NCBI GenBank assembly: GCA_000783305.1
Contig: JROE01000005.1
Location: forward strand, 186,001-250,000
Origin: Sphingobacteriaceae bacterium DW12
GTDB taxonomy: Bacteria > Bacteroidota > Bacteroidia > Sphingobacteriales > Sphingobacteriaceae
Direction of reading: 5' to 3'
Length of the DNA stretch: 64,000 bases
Of the stretch, positions 18,485 through 27,426 are shown in pieces. The notes under the pieces were generated by a model, which ran no database searches, was not told the origin of the DNA, and worked only from the letters and a program-made list of their open reading frames with translations. Both the position numbers and the translations under genes were made by a program. Numbering within the stretch: the first letter of the stretch is position 1; each line of letters starts with the position of its first letter.

Positions 18485-19681
18485 ATGACATTTTACAAAC
18501 GCCGTGACTTTCTTAAATTATCTGGATTGGCGCTACCTGTGCTGACCAATCTATCATTAGCTAATGCTCATCAACACATTAGTCCTGAACAAAAAACGCT
18601 AAAGGATAGTGACGCGGTCTACTTCATTAACGATGGTATATTCTATAGGCCTGACGACTTTCTTAGCCAATTGCAGGCGATACAAATGAAAAATCCCATA
18701 GAGCGTGATAGTTATGCAGCCGATGGAACGATGGAAAAATTGTTGGAGAAATGCATACAGATTACGGGCAAAGAAGCTGCCGTATACTTACCCTCGGGGA
18801 CACTCGCCAATCAGTTGGCTATCTCGGTGTTGGGAAGTTCTGGTACGAAAGCATTCGTCCAAGAACAGAGTCACGTATACAGAGATGAAGCTGACGCGGC
18901 GCAGACCCTATTCAATAAAAGGTTGATACCCCTTGTATCGGATAGGCATTGGTTTAATGTGGACGAACTTCGGGAGTCTATTTCTTATTATGAGAAAGAA
19001 GAAGCTTTTGCCTTACCAGGGGCCGTCATATCGATAGAGACGCCTGTCAGAAGGTGCGAAAATCGCCTTTTCCCATTGGAAGAGATAAAGAAAATAAAAG
19101 ATTATTGCCATAGTAAAGGTTATAAGATGCATCTTGATGGTGCGCGTCTCCATATTGCGACGGCTTATACCGGAAGCTCCATAGCTACCTATGCACAATA
19201 TTTTGACACAGTGTACCTGTGTCTATATAAGTATTTGGGAGCTACCGGTGGCGCCATATTGTGTGGAGATAAATCAACCATTGATCAGATGCATCACTTG
19301 ATCAAAATACACGGTGGTGGAATCTTTACGAATTGGCCCAACGCTGCTATGGCTCTATATCATCTGCAAGATATTGATGCGGTAATGAGGGATGTGCGGA
19401 ACAAGTCTATTACATTATTTAAAGCGCTAAATGAAATAGAAGGACTACACCTACAACCGATTGAAAGCGGGAGCAACATTAGCCTGATGAAAATCGAGGA
19501 ATGCATAGATGTGGTTAAGCTAAAGACATACCTACGCCAAGAAGCTAACATTATCCTTGGAAAGGTACGTAAGGAAGACGGTACAATTGCTATCAAGACA
19601 AATGCCACGCTATTACGACGGGATAATGACGCCATTACCTCGTCCTTTCAAAAGGCCATCTCTTTTGCGAGATTACCCTAA
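18485..19681 (+). CDS. threonine aldolase-like PLP enzyme with Tat-type signal
   Basis: 398 residues. It belongs to the aromatic amino acid beta-eliminating lyase/threonine aldolase group: AAVYLPSGTLANQLAI, a cofactor Asp in MHLDGARLHIA, and the Schiff-base Lys249 in CLYKYLGATGGAI. The N-terminus is unusual for a cytoplasmic aldolase: KRRDFLKLSGLALPVL followed by an Ala-containing region matches a Tat signal, so a periplasmic PLP enzyme is predicted. Family members split L-threonine or allo-threonine into glycine and acetaldehyde. The substrate here may differ, since AVYFINDGIFYRPDDF and other N-terminal parts are not typical. It has its own 283-bp upstream gap and is convergent with the aldehyde dehydrogenase gene, 18 bp away. 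Confidence 0.8.
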   Translation: MTFYKRRDFLKLSGLALPVLTNLSLANAHQHISPEQKTLKDSDAVYFINDGIFYRPDDFLSQLQAIQMKNPIERDSYAADGTMEKLLEKCIQITGKEAAVYLPSGTLANQLAISVLGSSGTKAFVQEQSHVYRDEADAAQTLFNKRLIPLVSDRHWFNVDELRESISYYEKEEAFALPGAVISIETPVRRCENRLFPLEEIKKIKDYCHSKGYKMHLDGARLHIATAYTGSSIATYAQYFDTVYLCLYKYLGATGGAILCGDKSTIDQMHHLIKIHGGGIFTNWPNAAMALYHLQDIDAVMRDVRNKSITLFKALNEIEGLHLQPIESGSNISLMKIEECIDVVKLKTYLRQEANIILGKVRKEDGTIAIKTNATLLRRDNDAITSSFQKAISFARLP

Positions 19682-19699
19682 GGATATTGAGATACTATC

Positions 19700-21103
19700 T
19701 TACATATACTTACGAAGTAATCTCAATACCCATTCCTTATTTGTATAGGGTGGATAGATGAGCTTGGATATATTTAGGGCTGACTGAAAGACTATAGATC
19801 TTTCGTGTGAAAATGTCTTAAACCCAAATATACCATGACAACTGCCTATACCGCTGCCATTGATTCCTCCAAAGGGTAGGTTGGGATTGGATACGTGGAT
19901 AATTACATCATTGACGCATGCGCCACCAGAGCTTGTGCTGGTCAAGAGTCGTTTGACCGTAGGTTTGTCTTTACTGAAAATATAGAATGCTAAGGGTTTG
20001 CCCTTGCTATTGATGGTCCTGATCGGCATTTCTATGTCGTCATATGGAATCACGGGGAGAATGGGGCCAAATATTTCTTCTTCCATGACTCTGCTATCCA
20101 AAGGTATATCACATAGCAGGGTAGGATAGATGGTCAATGCGGACTGCTCGACTTGTCCACCCCATACTATAGAGGCGCCGCGCTCGGTTGCATCATGAAT
20201 TAAGCCCATGAGGCGATCCGTATGGTGTTGATTGATAATCTTAACATATTGAGAGGTGTCCAACTGGCCCTGTTCAGTGAAAAATTGACGAATGACAGCT
20301 TCCTTAAAATAGACTATAAATTCTCCTAGCTTAGATCGGTGCACAAATACATGGTCGGGTGCAATACAAGTCTGACCAGCATTGATTAGCTTGCCCCATG
20401 CAATTTTGATTGCTGCATCTCTGATATTAGCAGAAGGGTCGATGATGACAGGTGATTTTCCGCCAAGCTCGAGTGTGACGGAACTGAGGTTTTTGGCAGC
20501 CGCTTGCATGACAGCTTTACCAACGGAGGTACTGCCCGTAAAGAAAATATGATCGAAAGGTAGCTGGAGTAGGAATTCGGATATAGACCGATCACCTTCA
20601 AAACAAGCTATTTCGTCCTTTTTAAAATACTGTTGGATCAACTGTGCGATGACCTTGCTGACCGAAGAGCTAATTTCGGAAGGCTTCAATACAATACAAT
20701 TACCAGCAGCTATAGCCGATATCAACGGGCTCATGATTAATTGGAAAGGATAGTTCCAAGGGGCAATAATGAGACATACACCTTTGGGCTCGTAAAATAT
20801 TCGATTGGAAGCAAATACACTCGTGAATGTCTTTCGAGCTCTTCGGGGTTTCATCCATTTTTTTAGATGCTGGATGGCAAAATCTATTTCACTAAGTGCG
20901 AAGAACACCTCGGTAAGAGCGGATTCAAATCTGCTTTTTCTCAAATCCTCTTGTAATGCTGCATATATCCTTTCTTCGAATTCATGTATTGCCAACTTTA
21001 ACTTCCTTAAGGTAGCGATGCGCTGTTGTGCTGTACTCCATTGGAGCGTATGTTTGTTCTTTTGCTGAAGTTCAAAAACAGTCTGAATGTAATCTGTCAT
21101 CAT
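19700..21103 (-). CDS. aldehyde dehydrogenase family protein
   Basis: 467 residues, cytoplasmic, NAD(P)-dependent oxidation of an aldehyde to its acid. Motifs: PWNYPF (115-120), FFTGSTSVGKAV (188-199), the general base Glu212 in LELGGKSP, and the catalytic Cys246 in NAGQTCIAPDH. The C-terminus has a hydrophobic end as in class 3 fatty or coniferyl aldehyde dehydrogenases. It is the last gene of a minus-strand run from the TonB receptor, 44 bp after the cytochrome gene, so it may oxidise an aldehyde derived from the imported ligand or simply be co-transcribed. No terminator is evident in the 18 bp before the convergent aldolase-like gene. Confidence 0.92.
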   Translation of the reverse strand: MMTDYIQTVFELQQKNKHTLQWSTAQQRIATLRKLKLAIHEFEERIYAALQEDLRKSRFESALTEVFFALSEIDFAIQHLKKWMKPRRARKTFTSVFASNRIFYEPKGVCLIIAPWNYPFQLIMSPLISAIAAGNCIVLKPSEISSSVSKVIAQLIQQYFKKDEIACFEGDRSISEFLLQLPFDHIFFTGSTSVGKAVMQAAAKNLSSVTLELGGKSPVIIDPSANIRDAAIKIAWGKLINAGQTCIAPDHVFVHRSKLGEFIVYFKEAVIRQFFTEQGQLDTSQYVKIINQHHTDRLMGLIHDATERGASIVWGGQVEQSALTIYPTLLCDIPLDSRVMEEEIFGPILPVIPYDDIEMPIRTINSKGKPLAFYIFSKDKPTVKRLLTSTSSGGACVNDVIIHVSNPNLPFGGINGSGIGSCHGIFGFKTFSHERSIVFQSALNISKLIYPPYTNKEWVLRLLRKYM

Positions 21104-21147
21104 TTGTGATAATTAATTAGAGGCATCACCGCCTATGTATGGAAAGT

Positions 21148-22227
21148 CTATTTTTCCTTTGGTAAGCGTTGTATCCATTCGCTTATTAGAGCCACTCCTT
21201 CTTTATGGATAATAGTACGTGCTAACTCGGGCATGGCGGTCCCTGGTTCAACACTATTCATCCGATGTAGAAGGATAGATTGGGCCGGGTCACCCGGGAC
21301 AATGTCGAAGTCAAGCCCTCCCGCACCTCCTCCAGCAGAGACTGGTGCTTTTCTTATCCCTAAATGATTGGCGCTGGTCTCTTCGTAGTCCAAAAATAGT
21401 CCCGTGTTAAATGCATCTCCCCCCTTGGTATGGCAATGGGCACAGTTAATGTCCAAATATGCTCTGGCTCGTTTTTCCAAGCTGTAGTGTTTTGAATCTG
21501 TCCATATCGGCAATTGTGATACCATCGTCAAGTCGGGCAGACCAACAAGTATGCCGTTGGACGCCAGTTGCGAAAGTTGATTCTTAGTTTGCCCCTTTAA
21601 AGTAAAGTTGAGATTACGTGCTTTAGGTCCAATTGGGGTCAATGTGCCATTGTTTACATGACATCTTTTGCAGTCATTGGTATTCGGTACCATATAATTC
21701 GTGACATGTTTTTTTCCATTTTCATCAAGTAAGGTAATCGGAACTTTGGCACCCGTAATATGTCGCACAGCATCGGTCTGTTCCTTGTTCCAAAGATAAT
21801 TCATCACCTTCCACTTATGGTCTTGGGGGTCTTTGACCAAAAGTCGGGTCTCGATCATAATCTTTTGATGAGCTTCATTGGTATAAGCGAAGTTTTTGAT
21901 AATGATACTGGAGTCAGGAAAGCCTAATGGCCCATTAGCTGTGTAGGTGAGTGACTGGCCATGCGGTAGTTTAATGAATCGGTCTTTAATGGAATAGTCG
22001 GTAAATAGAGGAGTACTGAGGTCATAGAGTACAACTCCCTCCGCAGGTGTTAAATCTTTGATGACCCCTGTAAAGAAACCGTAATCAGAAAGCCTTTCCT
22101 TAAATTCGAATCCCGTCGTGCTGGTAGTGGCCTGTGGTTTGGTTTTGTGCTTGCATGCCTGCTGCATTAGCACGATGGATGATGTGCTGAGTATAATTAG
22201 GAGACCAAAAAGAGATATTTTGCGCAT
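21148..22227 (-). CDS. di-haem c-type cytochrome-like envelope protein (SO2930/HNE_0200 type)
   Basis: 359 residues with an N-terminal signal, possibly a lipoprotein at Cys25, though the lipobox (QQAC) is weak. Two haem-binding CxxCH motifs: CKRCH at 186-190 and CAHCH at 262-266; haem attachment therefore takes place in the periplasm. The sequence GFFTGVIKDLTPAEGVVLYD, with YLWNKEQTDAV later, fits the HNE_0200/SO2930 family, known to occur next to a parallel beta-helix protein; the pair's function is unknown. Here the partner gene lies only 2 bp upstream. A redox reaction on a substrate handled by the beta-helix partner is inferred. Confidence 0.85.
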   Translation of the reverse strand: MRKISLFGLLIILSTSSIVLMQQACKHKTKPQATTSTTGFEFKERLSDYGFFTGVIKDLTPAEGVVLYDLSTPLFTDYSIKDRFIKLPHGQSLTYTANGPLGFPDSSIIIKNFAYTNEAHQKIMIETRLLVKDPQDHKWKVMNYLWNKEQTDAVRHITGAKVPITLLDENGKKHVTNYMVPNTNDCKRCHVNNGTLTPIGPKARNLNFTLKGQTKNQLSQLASNGILVGLPDLTMVSQLPIWTDSKHYSLEKRARAYLDINCAHCHTKGGDAFNTGLFLDYEETSANHLGIRKAPVSAGGGAGGLDFDIVPGDPAQSILLHRMNSVEPGTAMPELARTIIHKEGVALISEWIQRLPKEK

Positions 22228-22229
22228 TA

Positions 22230-23516
22230 TTATTTACATTGAAATGGAACAATATTTGTGTTTGGCTTCCAATTTTCAGGTTTCGCTATGTTTTGAAAAT
22301 CAGCATTAACAAATAGATTTTCTTCAGGCTGATTGATGCAAATCGAATCTGGATTGAGAGCAGTGCCATTGGTCAAGATATTACTGTTGAACCCATCGTA
22401 TACAATCAGTGGAATCCGTTTACTTTTACGATTAGGCTCCAATCGGTTCAATTGCTCCTGAGTAGCTACTAAGACCTGTCCGATACGATGCTCGTATGCT
22501 GGCTTTGGGAAGTCTGGACCCATTTCCATCTTATTACTGTGGATTTTGATATTTTTCGAAATAGGGGAGTAATTGGCATTGATTTTTTCGGCTGCCTTGT
22601 CATCAGTTGCAAACCCGGAGGCGATGGTAATTGCTGCAGTATTGTTTCCTATGATTTTATTGTCATAGATTTCGATATCAGAAGCGGCAAGGATAATGAT
22701 GCCACTTCCTGGTGAAGCATTGCCTACCCCCCAATAGGTGCCAAAGCTACCGCTTTTAGCAAAATTCCTAAAATTGTTGTCATGGATATTGTTGTTGTAA
22801 ACCTTTACCTTTCCACCTCTTTTGGATAAATCTGGCAAATCGAATATTAAAAATCCGGCCGTATTGTTGTAGAACTCATTATCGTAAACTTCGGCATTAG
22901 ATGTGTTTTCGATTTCACACCCCGCCACGTTTTTCGCTGCCTTACAATTGCGGACGATTGCTCCATCAGTCTGACCAACATAAATACCCGCGTCTGAAGA
23001 ACCCTCGGTATAGCAATTTTCAACGAGTACATTTTTGCAGAGAACGGGATATATCGCATAACCTCCGCTAGTAGAATCCGCTTGGCTCCAAAGTGCATGC
23101 AGGTTAGTCACCTTGACGTCACTGCTGTTGCTTATTTTTAATAAATCTCCTTTGGAATCGCGGATAGTCATGCCATCAATGGTGAATCCCTTGACATCGG
23201 TGACCCGGATACCTTCTCCTCCTTGGGACTGACTGGAGAAATTGAGGATAGTCCTGTCGTGCCCCTCACCGTGAATCAGAATATGATTGACCTGAACAAT
23301 GCTCAAGTTGTCGAATTCGTACTTACCAGCTTCTAAAAGGATACTTGTGCTGTCTTTTAGGGATAGCAATGCTTCTTCTATCTTGGCCTCATCACCAGGT
23401 TTAAAACTGAGGACGGTTGTATAGGTGTCCTCTTGTGTTTTGTTGTTGGTGCAGGCGCTCATGATGCCTATGGTCAATAGCATCAAAACTAGCGTTAAAA
23501 AAAATGGTTGTCTCAT
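22230..23516 (-). CDS. parallel beta-helix lipoprotein, partner of the di-haem protein
   Basis: 428 residues. Lipoprotein-type signal (LLTIGIMSAC, Cys22). The body consists of beta-helix turns: HILIHGEGHDRTILNFSSQS, GIRVTDVKGFTIDGMTIRDS, ENCYTEGSSDAGIYVGQT, IVRNCKAAKNVAGCEIENTS, AEVYDNEFYNNTAGFLIFDL and IEIYDNKIIGNNTAAITIAS. This is the family that regularly forms two-gene units, or fusions, with HNE_0200-type cytochromes. The fold is that of pectate lyase-like and C5-epimerase-like proteins, so it may bind or modify a polymer or lipid-linked sugar, but no catalytic residues are identifiable. It lies 35 bp after the TonB receptor gene and 2 bp before the cytochrome gene. Confidence 0.85.
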   Translation of the reverse strand: MRQPFFLTLVLMLLTIGIMSACTNNKTQEDTYTTVLSFKPGDEAKIEEALLSLKDSTSILLEAGKYEFDNLSIVQVNHILIHGEGHDRTILNFSSQSQGGEGIRVTDVKGFTIDGMTIRDSKGDLLKISNSSDVKVTNLHALWSQADSTSGGYAIYPVLCKNVLVENCYTEGSSDAGIYVGQTDGAIVRNCKAAKNVAGCEIENTSNAEVYDNEFYNNTAGFLIFDLPDLSKRGGKVKVYNNNIHDNNFRNFAKSGSFGTYWGVGNASPGSGIIILAASDIEIYDNKIIGNNTAAITIASGFATDDKAAEKINANYSPISKNIKIHSNKMEMGPDFPKPAYEHRIGQVLVATQEQLNRLEPNRKSKRIPLIVYDGFNSNILTNGTALNPDSICINQPEENLFVNADFQNIAKPENWKPNTNIVPFQCK

Positions 23517-23551
23517 AATGATGTAGGATTTATAAATGAAATAGAGAAAGG

Positions 23552-26305
23552 TTAAAATATATTGTATGCATAAGTAACATAGTAAACAGCACCAATCCGT
23601 GGATTGGCTATACCTGTCGAATAGTATTTGTTGGTAATGTTGGTGCCACCGATGCGTATCCCTGAGCGCGCCTTGATTAGTTTGTAACTGATCTGAGCAT
23701 CAATGACGGCCGAGCTAGGGACTTCGCCCGACGCCAATCCCCCAGAGACTACGTAGTGATAACCTGGTTTATAGCGGAGGCTGGTATTAAATGACCAAAC
23801 CTGCTTTTTGCCAAAGCCACTATTGCCAAACTCAAAGTTGACATGGTAATTGGGGGTGTTGAAGTTGTTGATTTGGCTATCGTTCTTGTTCTTGAGGTAA
23901 TCAGAGTAATAATTGACTTTTCCCAAAAAGTTGAGACCCATGTCCATACTTAGGCTGGCAGCATAACCATAAGTGTTGACAGTCTCGCCCCCATTGAATG
24001 CAATATTGTATTGTATATAAGTGCTGTGGTCTTTAAAAGCATTAACGTCATCGGTACCTGGTGTATTGGCTACATTGGCATATCCAATAAAATTTTTCCA
24101 AGTAGAGAAATATCCCAAGACATCAAGTATCACTCGATTACCCAAAAGAGCGGCATAGCCTAACTCAAATGCATTGACTGATTGAGGTTTGATGTCGTCA
24201 TATTTGAATTTTTCAAGGACTCCAGGGTCTCCTGTTTGTTGAAATTTGAGGACGCTCTCGTATACATAAGGGGGGTATTTGTCAAATTGATAGTTGTCGT
24301 TGAGTAGTAAGGAGGAGCCGCCTGAAGAATAGCTGTTGTAACCATTGAGTGTATTTTGTAAGGCTTGAATATTAGATGGAAAGCTGTACGCATTTTGGTA
24401 AGATAGACGAATATAGTTTTCGCTCATAGCTTCAAATACCAAAGATGCCCGCGAGGTCACTTTCGGAGATGAAAATAAGGTGTTTTTATCATATCGGAAG
24501 GATGCAGCAAGATTCAATCGGTCATCGGCAACTTTCTTGCCCAATTGCACATATGCGCTGTATTCATTGACATTGATGGGCTTCTCTTTATCTGGGAATA
24601 AGGTGTTTTTACTGTCTAAATGGTATAGACGCCAATTTACTCCCGCAATTAAGGTCATGAACTTAATCTGGTCGCTAAAGTTATATTGTGCTTCGGTATT
24701 GTACAATTTGCTACGATCCAGAAAGAGCGTACCACCTTCAGAAATCGGAGTATTAGTAATGCTATCCTTCAATCTGTTGAAGAGTGGTGTGCCTAATTCC
24801 GCCCGTCCTTGGTCAGCAAATGCTCGAGCAGCAAGATGAGCATCGTTCAGCGCTGCACCTCCAGCAAGAGAATTGATTAATTCGTAAGTGTATTCAGGAT
24901 ACCATCCGCCAGTGGCGCCGTCATAGCTGGTTTTCCAAGATTCGTTGATGTACTGTGCTGTAGGTCCGGAAACCAGCGTACGGCCCGAATTCTCTTGGGT
25001 GGTATAGGCCCGGACGAACCAGTTGTCGCTTTTGATCTCCAATCGATATTGTCCTACTTTAAAACCTTTTAATTGATATCGAGTGTCATTGGTATACACG
25101 ATATTTCCGGTTCCGAATGTCCCAGAAGCAATAGCTTCAATATTGGAGCCTAGCTTATAACGCAATTCACCATTAACCTTAAATAGCTTTGCGCCATTGT
25201 CCAAATACCCATATTCGGGATAGCCTGTGCGTGCTACATAGTTGGATTTAGTGAGTAGCGGGTCAATGATGGGAGCGAGATCGGGATTTCCAGCAAGGGC
25301 AGCTTGTAAGAAGGGAGATATGTCAACAGAAGTAGAACCTCCGTAAAAATTCACACCATTGTAATTGGGGTCTGTGAGGTGGTTTCCAGGTCCATTTTTA
25401 TTGCTTGCATCATTGGCTACCCAGTCCTTTGCTTGTGTATATTGGGTGTTGATTTTGAAGGCAACTTTGTCATTGATTTTCTTGGCGAAACGAATTGTCC
25501 AATCGTAATAAGGAGAAGGCGATACAGGATCGTTGTTTTTCTTATTGTTGACGTGGTTGATACCTTGGGTCACTAGCACGCTTATTCCTTGATATTTGAA
25601 AGGGTCCTTTCCAGTCATGACCATTGTGCCGTTCAAGCCTCGTGAGCCGTATAGTGCTGAAGAAGCCCCAGACAATAGTTCGATATTGTCCACATCTAGT
25701 TGGGTTAAGCCAATTGCCGAACCGAGGGGAAAGTTTAGACCAGGAGCCTGATTATCCATGCCGTCTACGATTTGCGTGAAATTCGTATTGCCACTAGTAT
25801 TGAAACCTCTAGTAGTCACACTCGTAAATCCTAGACTAGATACCGTCACGTCCACACCCTTGAGGCCCTGCATCATGTCCATATAATTCAGTTGAGGAGA
25901 ATTCACAACGTCCTTGGCACTAATCTGTTCTATAGTCACGGGAGAAGAAAGTTTGTTTTGAACCGTTCGACTTGCAGAAACTACTACCTCCTGCCCTAAG
26001 ATACGGGCCGGCTCCAAACGGATTTCAATAGGTATTGAAAAGCTTTCTATAGAAACCTCTTGGGGTTCAAACCCTATAGACGAAATTAATAACGTGATGG
26101 GAAGTGTTTTGGATGTTTTTAATTGAAACCTTCCGCGATCATCGGTATAGGTGCCGTCTGAACCATTTTTTATGCGGACAGAGATGGCATATGCATCCTC
26201 ATTGGTAGCGTTGTTCTTAATGCTGCCTTTGAGTAAACTCTGTGCCAAGAGCAAACTTGGGGTACAGAGATAAAGGACTAGTGTGAGTAGAAGGACCTTT
26301 TTCAT
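23552..26305 (-). CDS. TonB-dependent receptor
   Basis: 917 residues. Signal peptide (LLLTLVLYLCTPSLLLAQ), a carboxypeptidase-regulatory-like domain (about 23-98), a plug beginning EVVVSASRTVQNKLSSPVTI with FTQIVDGMDNQAPGLNFPLG and ALYGSRGLNGTM, then a barrel ending YYVTYAYNIF. It lacks an STN domain and a SusD partner, so it is a classical ligand importer rather than SusC. Barrel features do not reveal the ligand. The gene heads the beta-helix/cytochrome/aldehyde dehydrogenase run and follows a TetR gene by 89 bp. A TAATTTTG-like -7 element (minus strand, 26330-26337) lies just before the start, without a clear -33 box. Confidence 0.93.
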   Translation of the reverse strand: MKKVLLLTLVLYLCTPSLLLAQSLLKGSIKNNATNEDAYAISVRIKNGSDGTYTDDRGRFQLKTSKTLPITLLISSIGFEPQEVSIESFSIPIEIRLEPARILGQEVVVSASRTVQNKLSSPVTIEQISAKDVVNSPQLNYMDMMQGLKGVDVTVSSLGFTSVTTRGFNTSGNTNFTQIVDGMDNQAPGLNFPLGSAIGLTQLDVDNIELLSGASSALYGSRGLNGTMVMTGKDPFKYQGISVLVTQGINHVNNKKNNDPVSPSPYYDWTIRFAKKINDKVAFKINTQYTQAKDWVANDASNKNGPGNHLTDPNYNGVNFYGGSTSVDISPFLQAALAGNPDLAPIIDPLLTKSNYVARTGYPEYGYLDNGAKLFKVNGELRYKLGSNIEAIASGTFGTGNIVYTNDTRYQLKGFKVGQYRLEIKSDNWFVRAYTTQENSGRTLVSGPTAQYINESWKTSYDGATGGWYPEYTYELINSLAGGAALNDAHLAARAFADQGRAELGTPLFNRLKDSITNTPISEGGTLFLDRSKLYNTEAQYNFSDQIKFMTLIAGVNWRLYHLDSKNTLFPDKEKPINVNEYSAYVQLGKKVADDRLNLAASFRYDKNTLFSSPKVTSRASLVFEAMSENYIRLSYQNAYSFPSNIQALQNTLNGYNSYSSGGSSLLLNDNYQFDKYPPYVYESVLKFQQTGDPGVLEKFKYDDIKPQSVNAFELGYAALLGNRVILDVLGYFSTWKNFIGYANVANTPGTDDVNAFKDHSTYIQYNIAFNGGETVNTYGYAASLSMDMGLNFLGKVNYYSDYLKNKNDSQINNFNTPNYHVNFEFGNSGFGKKQVWSFNTSLRYKPGYHYVVSGGLASGEVPSSAVIDAQISYKLIKARSGIRIGGTNITNKYYSTGIANPRIGAVYYVTYAYNIF

Positions 26306-26321
26306 ATTTATAATTGGTTAG

Positions 26322-26337
26322 TTTTGCAACAAAATTA
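26322..26337 (-). promoter_or_regulatory. possible -7 element and small dyad before TonB receptor gene
   Basis: On the minus strand TAATTTTG (26337-26330) fits the Bacteroidota -7 consensus, but no TTTG is found 19-21 nt upstream. It overlaps a 13-bp dyad TTTTG-CAA-CAAAA (26322-26334), a possible operator. Evidence is limited. Confidence 0.3.
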
Positions 26338-26394
26338 AAATATCAAAATAGCCTCTTCCCCTTTACTAGGCTTCTATCCCCAACGATATTGTGG

Positions 26395-26997
26395 CTACTT
26401 TTTTATTCCTTTAAAAATCAGCGATACCAAAAATTTTGTATCCTGAAGGCTTTGCGTGTAGTCAATTTCGGACTCCCGTTTGAGCATGGCCTGTTGCTCT
26501 ACACTGTGTTTTAAAGCGTTAGAAAAGTTGATTAGTACGGAAGCGGTGTTTGTAGGGTCGGCTAAATCTAGCTCCCCAGCTTTTACAGCTTGCTCTAGGA
26601 GTTGTGTTAGGAATGCCTTTTCTCGTACCATCAGTGCATCATATAAATCGAAGAATCGGGGTAATAATTTACCCATAGACTCTACAGAAACCCGATTCAT
26701 GTTCAATACATTCTTATAGTAATTGAATCGTGATTCGAGATAGAAGGCTGTCCTGTTTTCAATGCCCTCCTTCTGTAAAGTAGCTTGTTGAAGTGCGTGT
26801 ATGTAATGCTCTCCCTCAGCCAGTGCTACTTCAATAAATATATCTTCTTTGCTCTTATAATAATAATATAGTGACGTCTTATTGAGGCCTACCGCTTTGG
26901 CAATGTCTTCAAGCGTTGTCTTGTCAAGACCGAATTTTGCAAAACATTCCATGGCCGATTTCCCAATTTTTCTCTTTACTTCTTCTTTCTTACTCAT
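26395..26997 (-). CDS. TetR/AcrR-family transcriptional regulator
   Basis: 200 residues. N-terminal helix-turn-helix: KIGKSAMECFAKFGLDKTTL, EDIAKAVGLNKTSLYYYYKS, then KEDIF, the classical TetR pattern. The C-terminal all-helical ligand-binding and dimerisation half is divergent, as usual. The gene sits downstream of the RND efflux genes and upstream of the TonB receptor run, all on the minus strand, so it could control either. A promoter (27009-27040) and an overlapping near-palindrome (27037-27059) upstream suggest autoregulation. The inducer is unknown. Confidence 0.92.
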   Translation of the reverse strand: MSKKEEVKRKIGKSAMECFAKFGLDKTTLEDIAKAVGLNKTSLYYYYKSKEDIFIEVALAEGEHYIHALQQATLQKEGIENRTAFYLESRFNYYKNVLNMNRVSVESMGKLLPRFFDLYDALMVREKAFLTQLLEQAVKAGELDLADPTNTASVLINFSNALKHSVEQQAMLKRESEIDYTQSLQDTKFLVSLIFKGIKK

Positions 26998-27008
26998 ATT
27001 GCTCAGAC

Positions 27009-27040
27009 TAAAGGTATAAACACAATTTCAATTATCCAAA
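27009..27040 (-). promoter_or_regulatory. promoter of tetR-family gene
   Basis: On the minus strand: TTTG (27040-27037), 20 nt, TACCTTTA (27016-27009), one mismatch to TAnnTTTG. The predicted start site is only a few nucleotides before the ATG at 26997, so the mRNA would be nearly leaderless. Confidence 0.6.
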
Positions 27041-27059
27041 CATTTTATTAAAAAGTTTG
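27037..27059. promoter_or_regulatory. candidate TetR operator
   Basis: A 23-bp dyad CAAAC-n-TTTT-ATT-AAAA-n-GTTTG. Only one symmetric pair (apart from the central base) fails to match. It overlaps the -33 box of the tetR-gene promoter, the usual place for an autorepressor site. Confidence 0.45.
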
Positions 27060-27426
27060 AAAAATTGAATATTGTTGTTTTGAATCATTAAACTTAATAA
27101 AATCAGGATATTAAAGAAGCTATTTTTTTGATTTTTATATTTTTTAGACAATAATCTTAAGCATCTATATCTAATGCAGATCTTTATTTTTAGAACAATA
27201 CGACAAACATTACTATTCAGATAAGAGCGATTATAAATTGCTTTTCAACAATGAAAAAATATATGGTCCTTTTGGATGTTGGGTAAAAGATGTCGCACAG
27301 TGAGCTACGAGACCCTCTTAGTGAGGGAGAGGGGTATACTTTTGGATAGCAGTATAGCTTATTCGTATACCCAGAAAGAACAGGAGGAATTTTGGAAAAT
27401 AGGAGAAGCTTTTTGAATTTGTCCCG

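Larger units (their letters stand above)
26998..27426. other. 429-bp intergenic region between tolC-type gene and tetR
   Basis: No gene. It contains the tetR promoter and operator candidate near 27009-27059, a long AT-rich stretch, and a potential stem GGGTATAC/GTATACCC (27332-27339 with 27365-27372) next to a CCCTC-TTAGT-GAGGG hairpin (about 27313-27327), which may mark the 3' end of the efflux operon. An 11-codon frame beginning at 27251 has no support. Confidence 0.5.
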
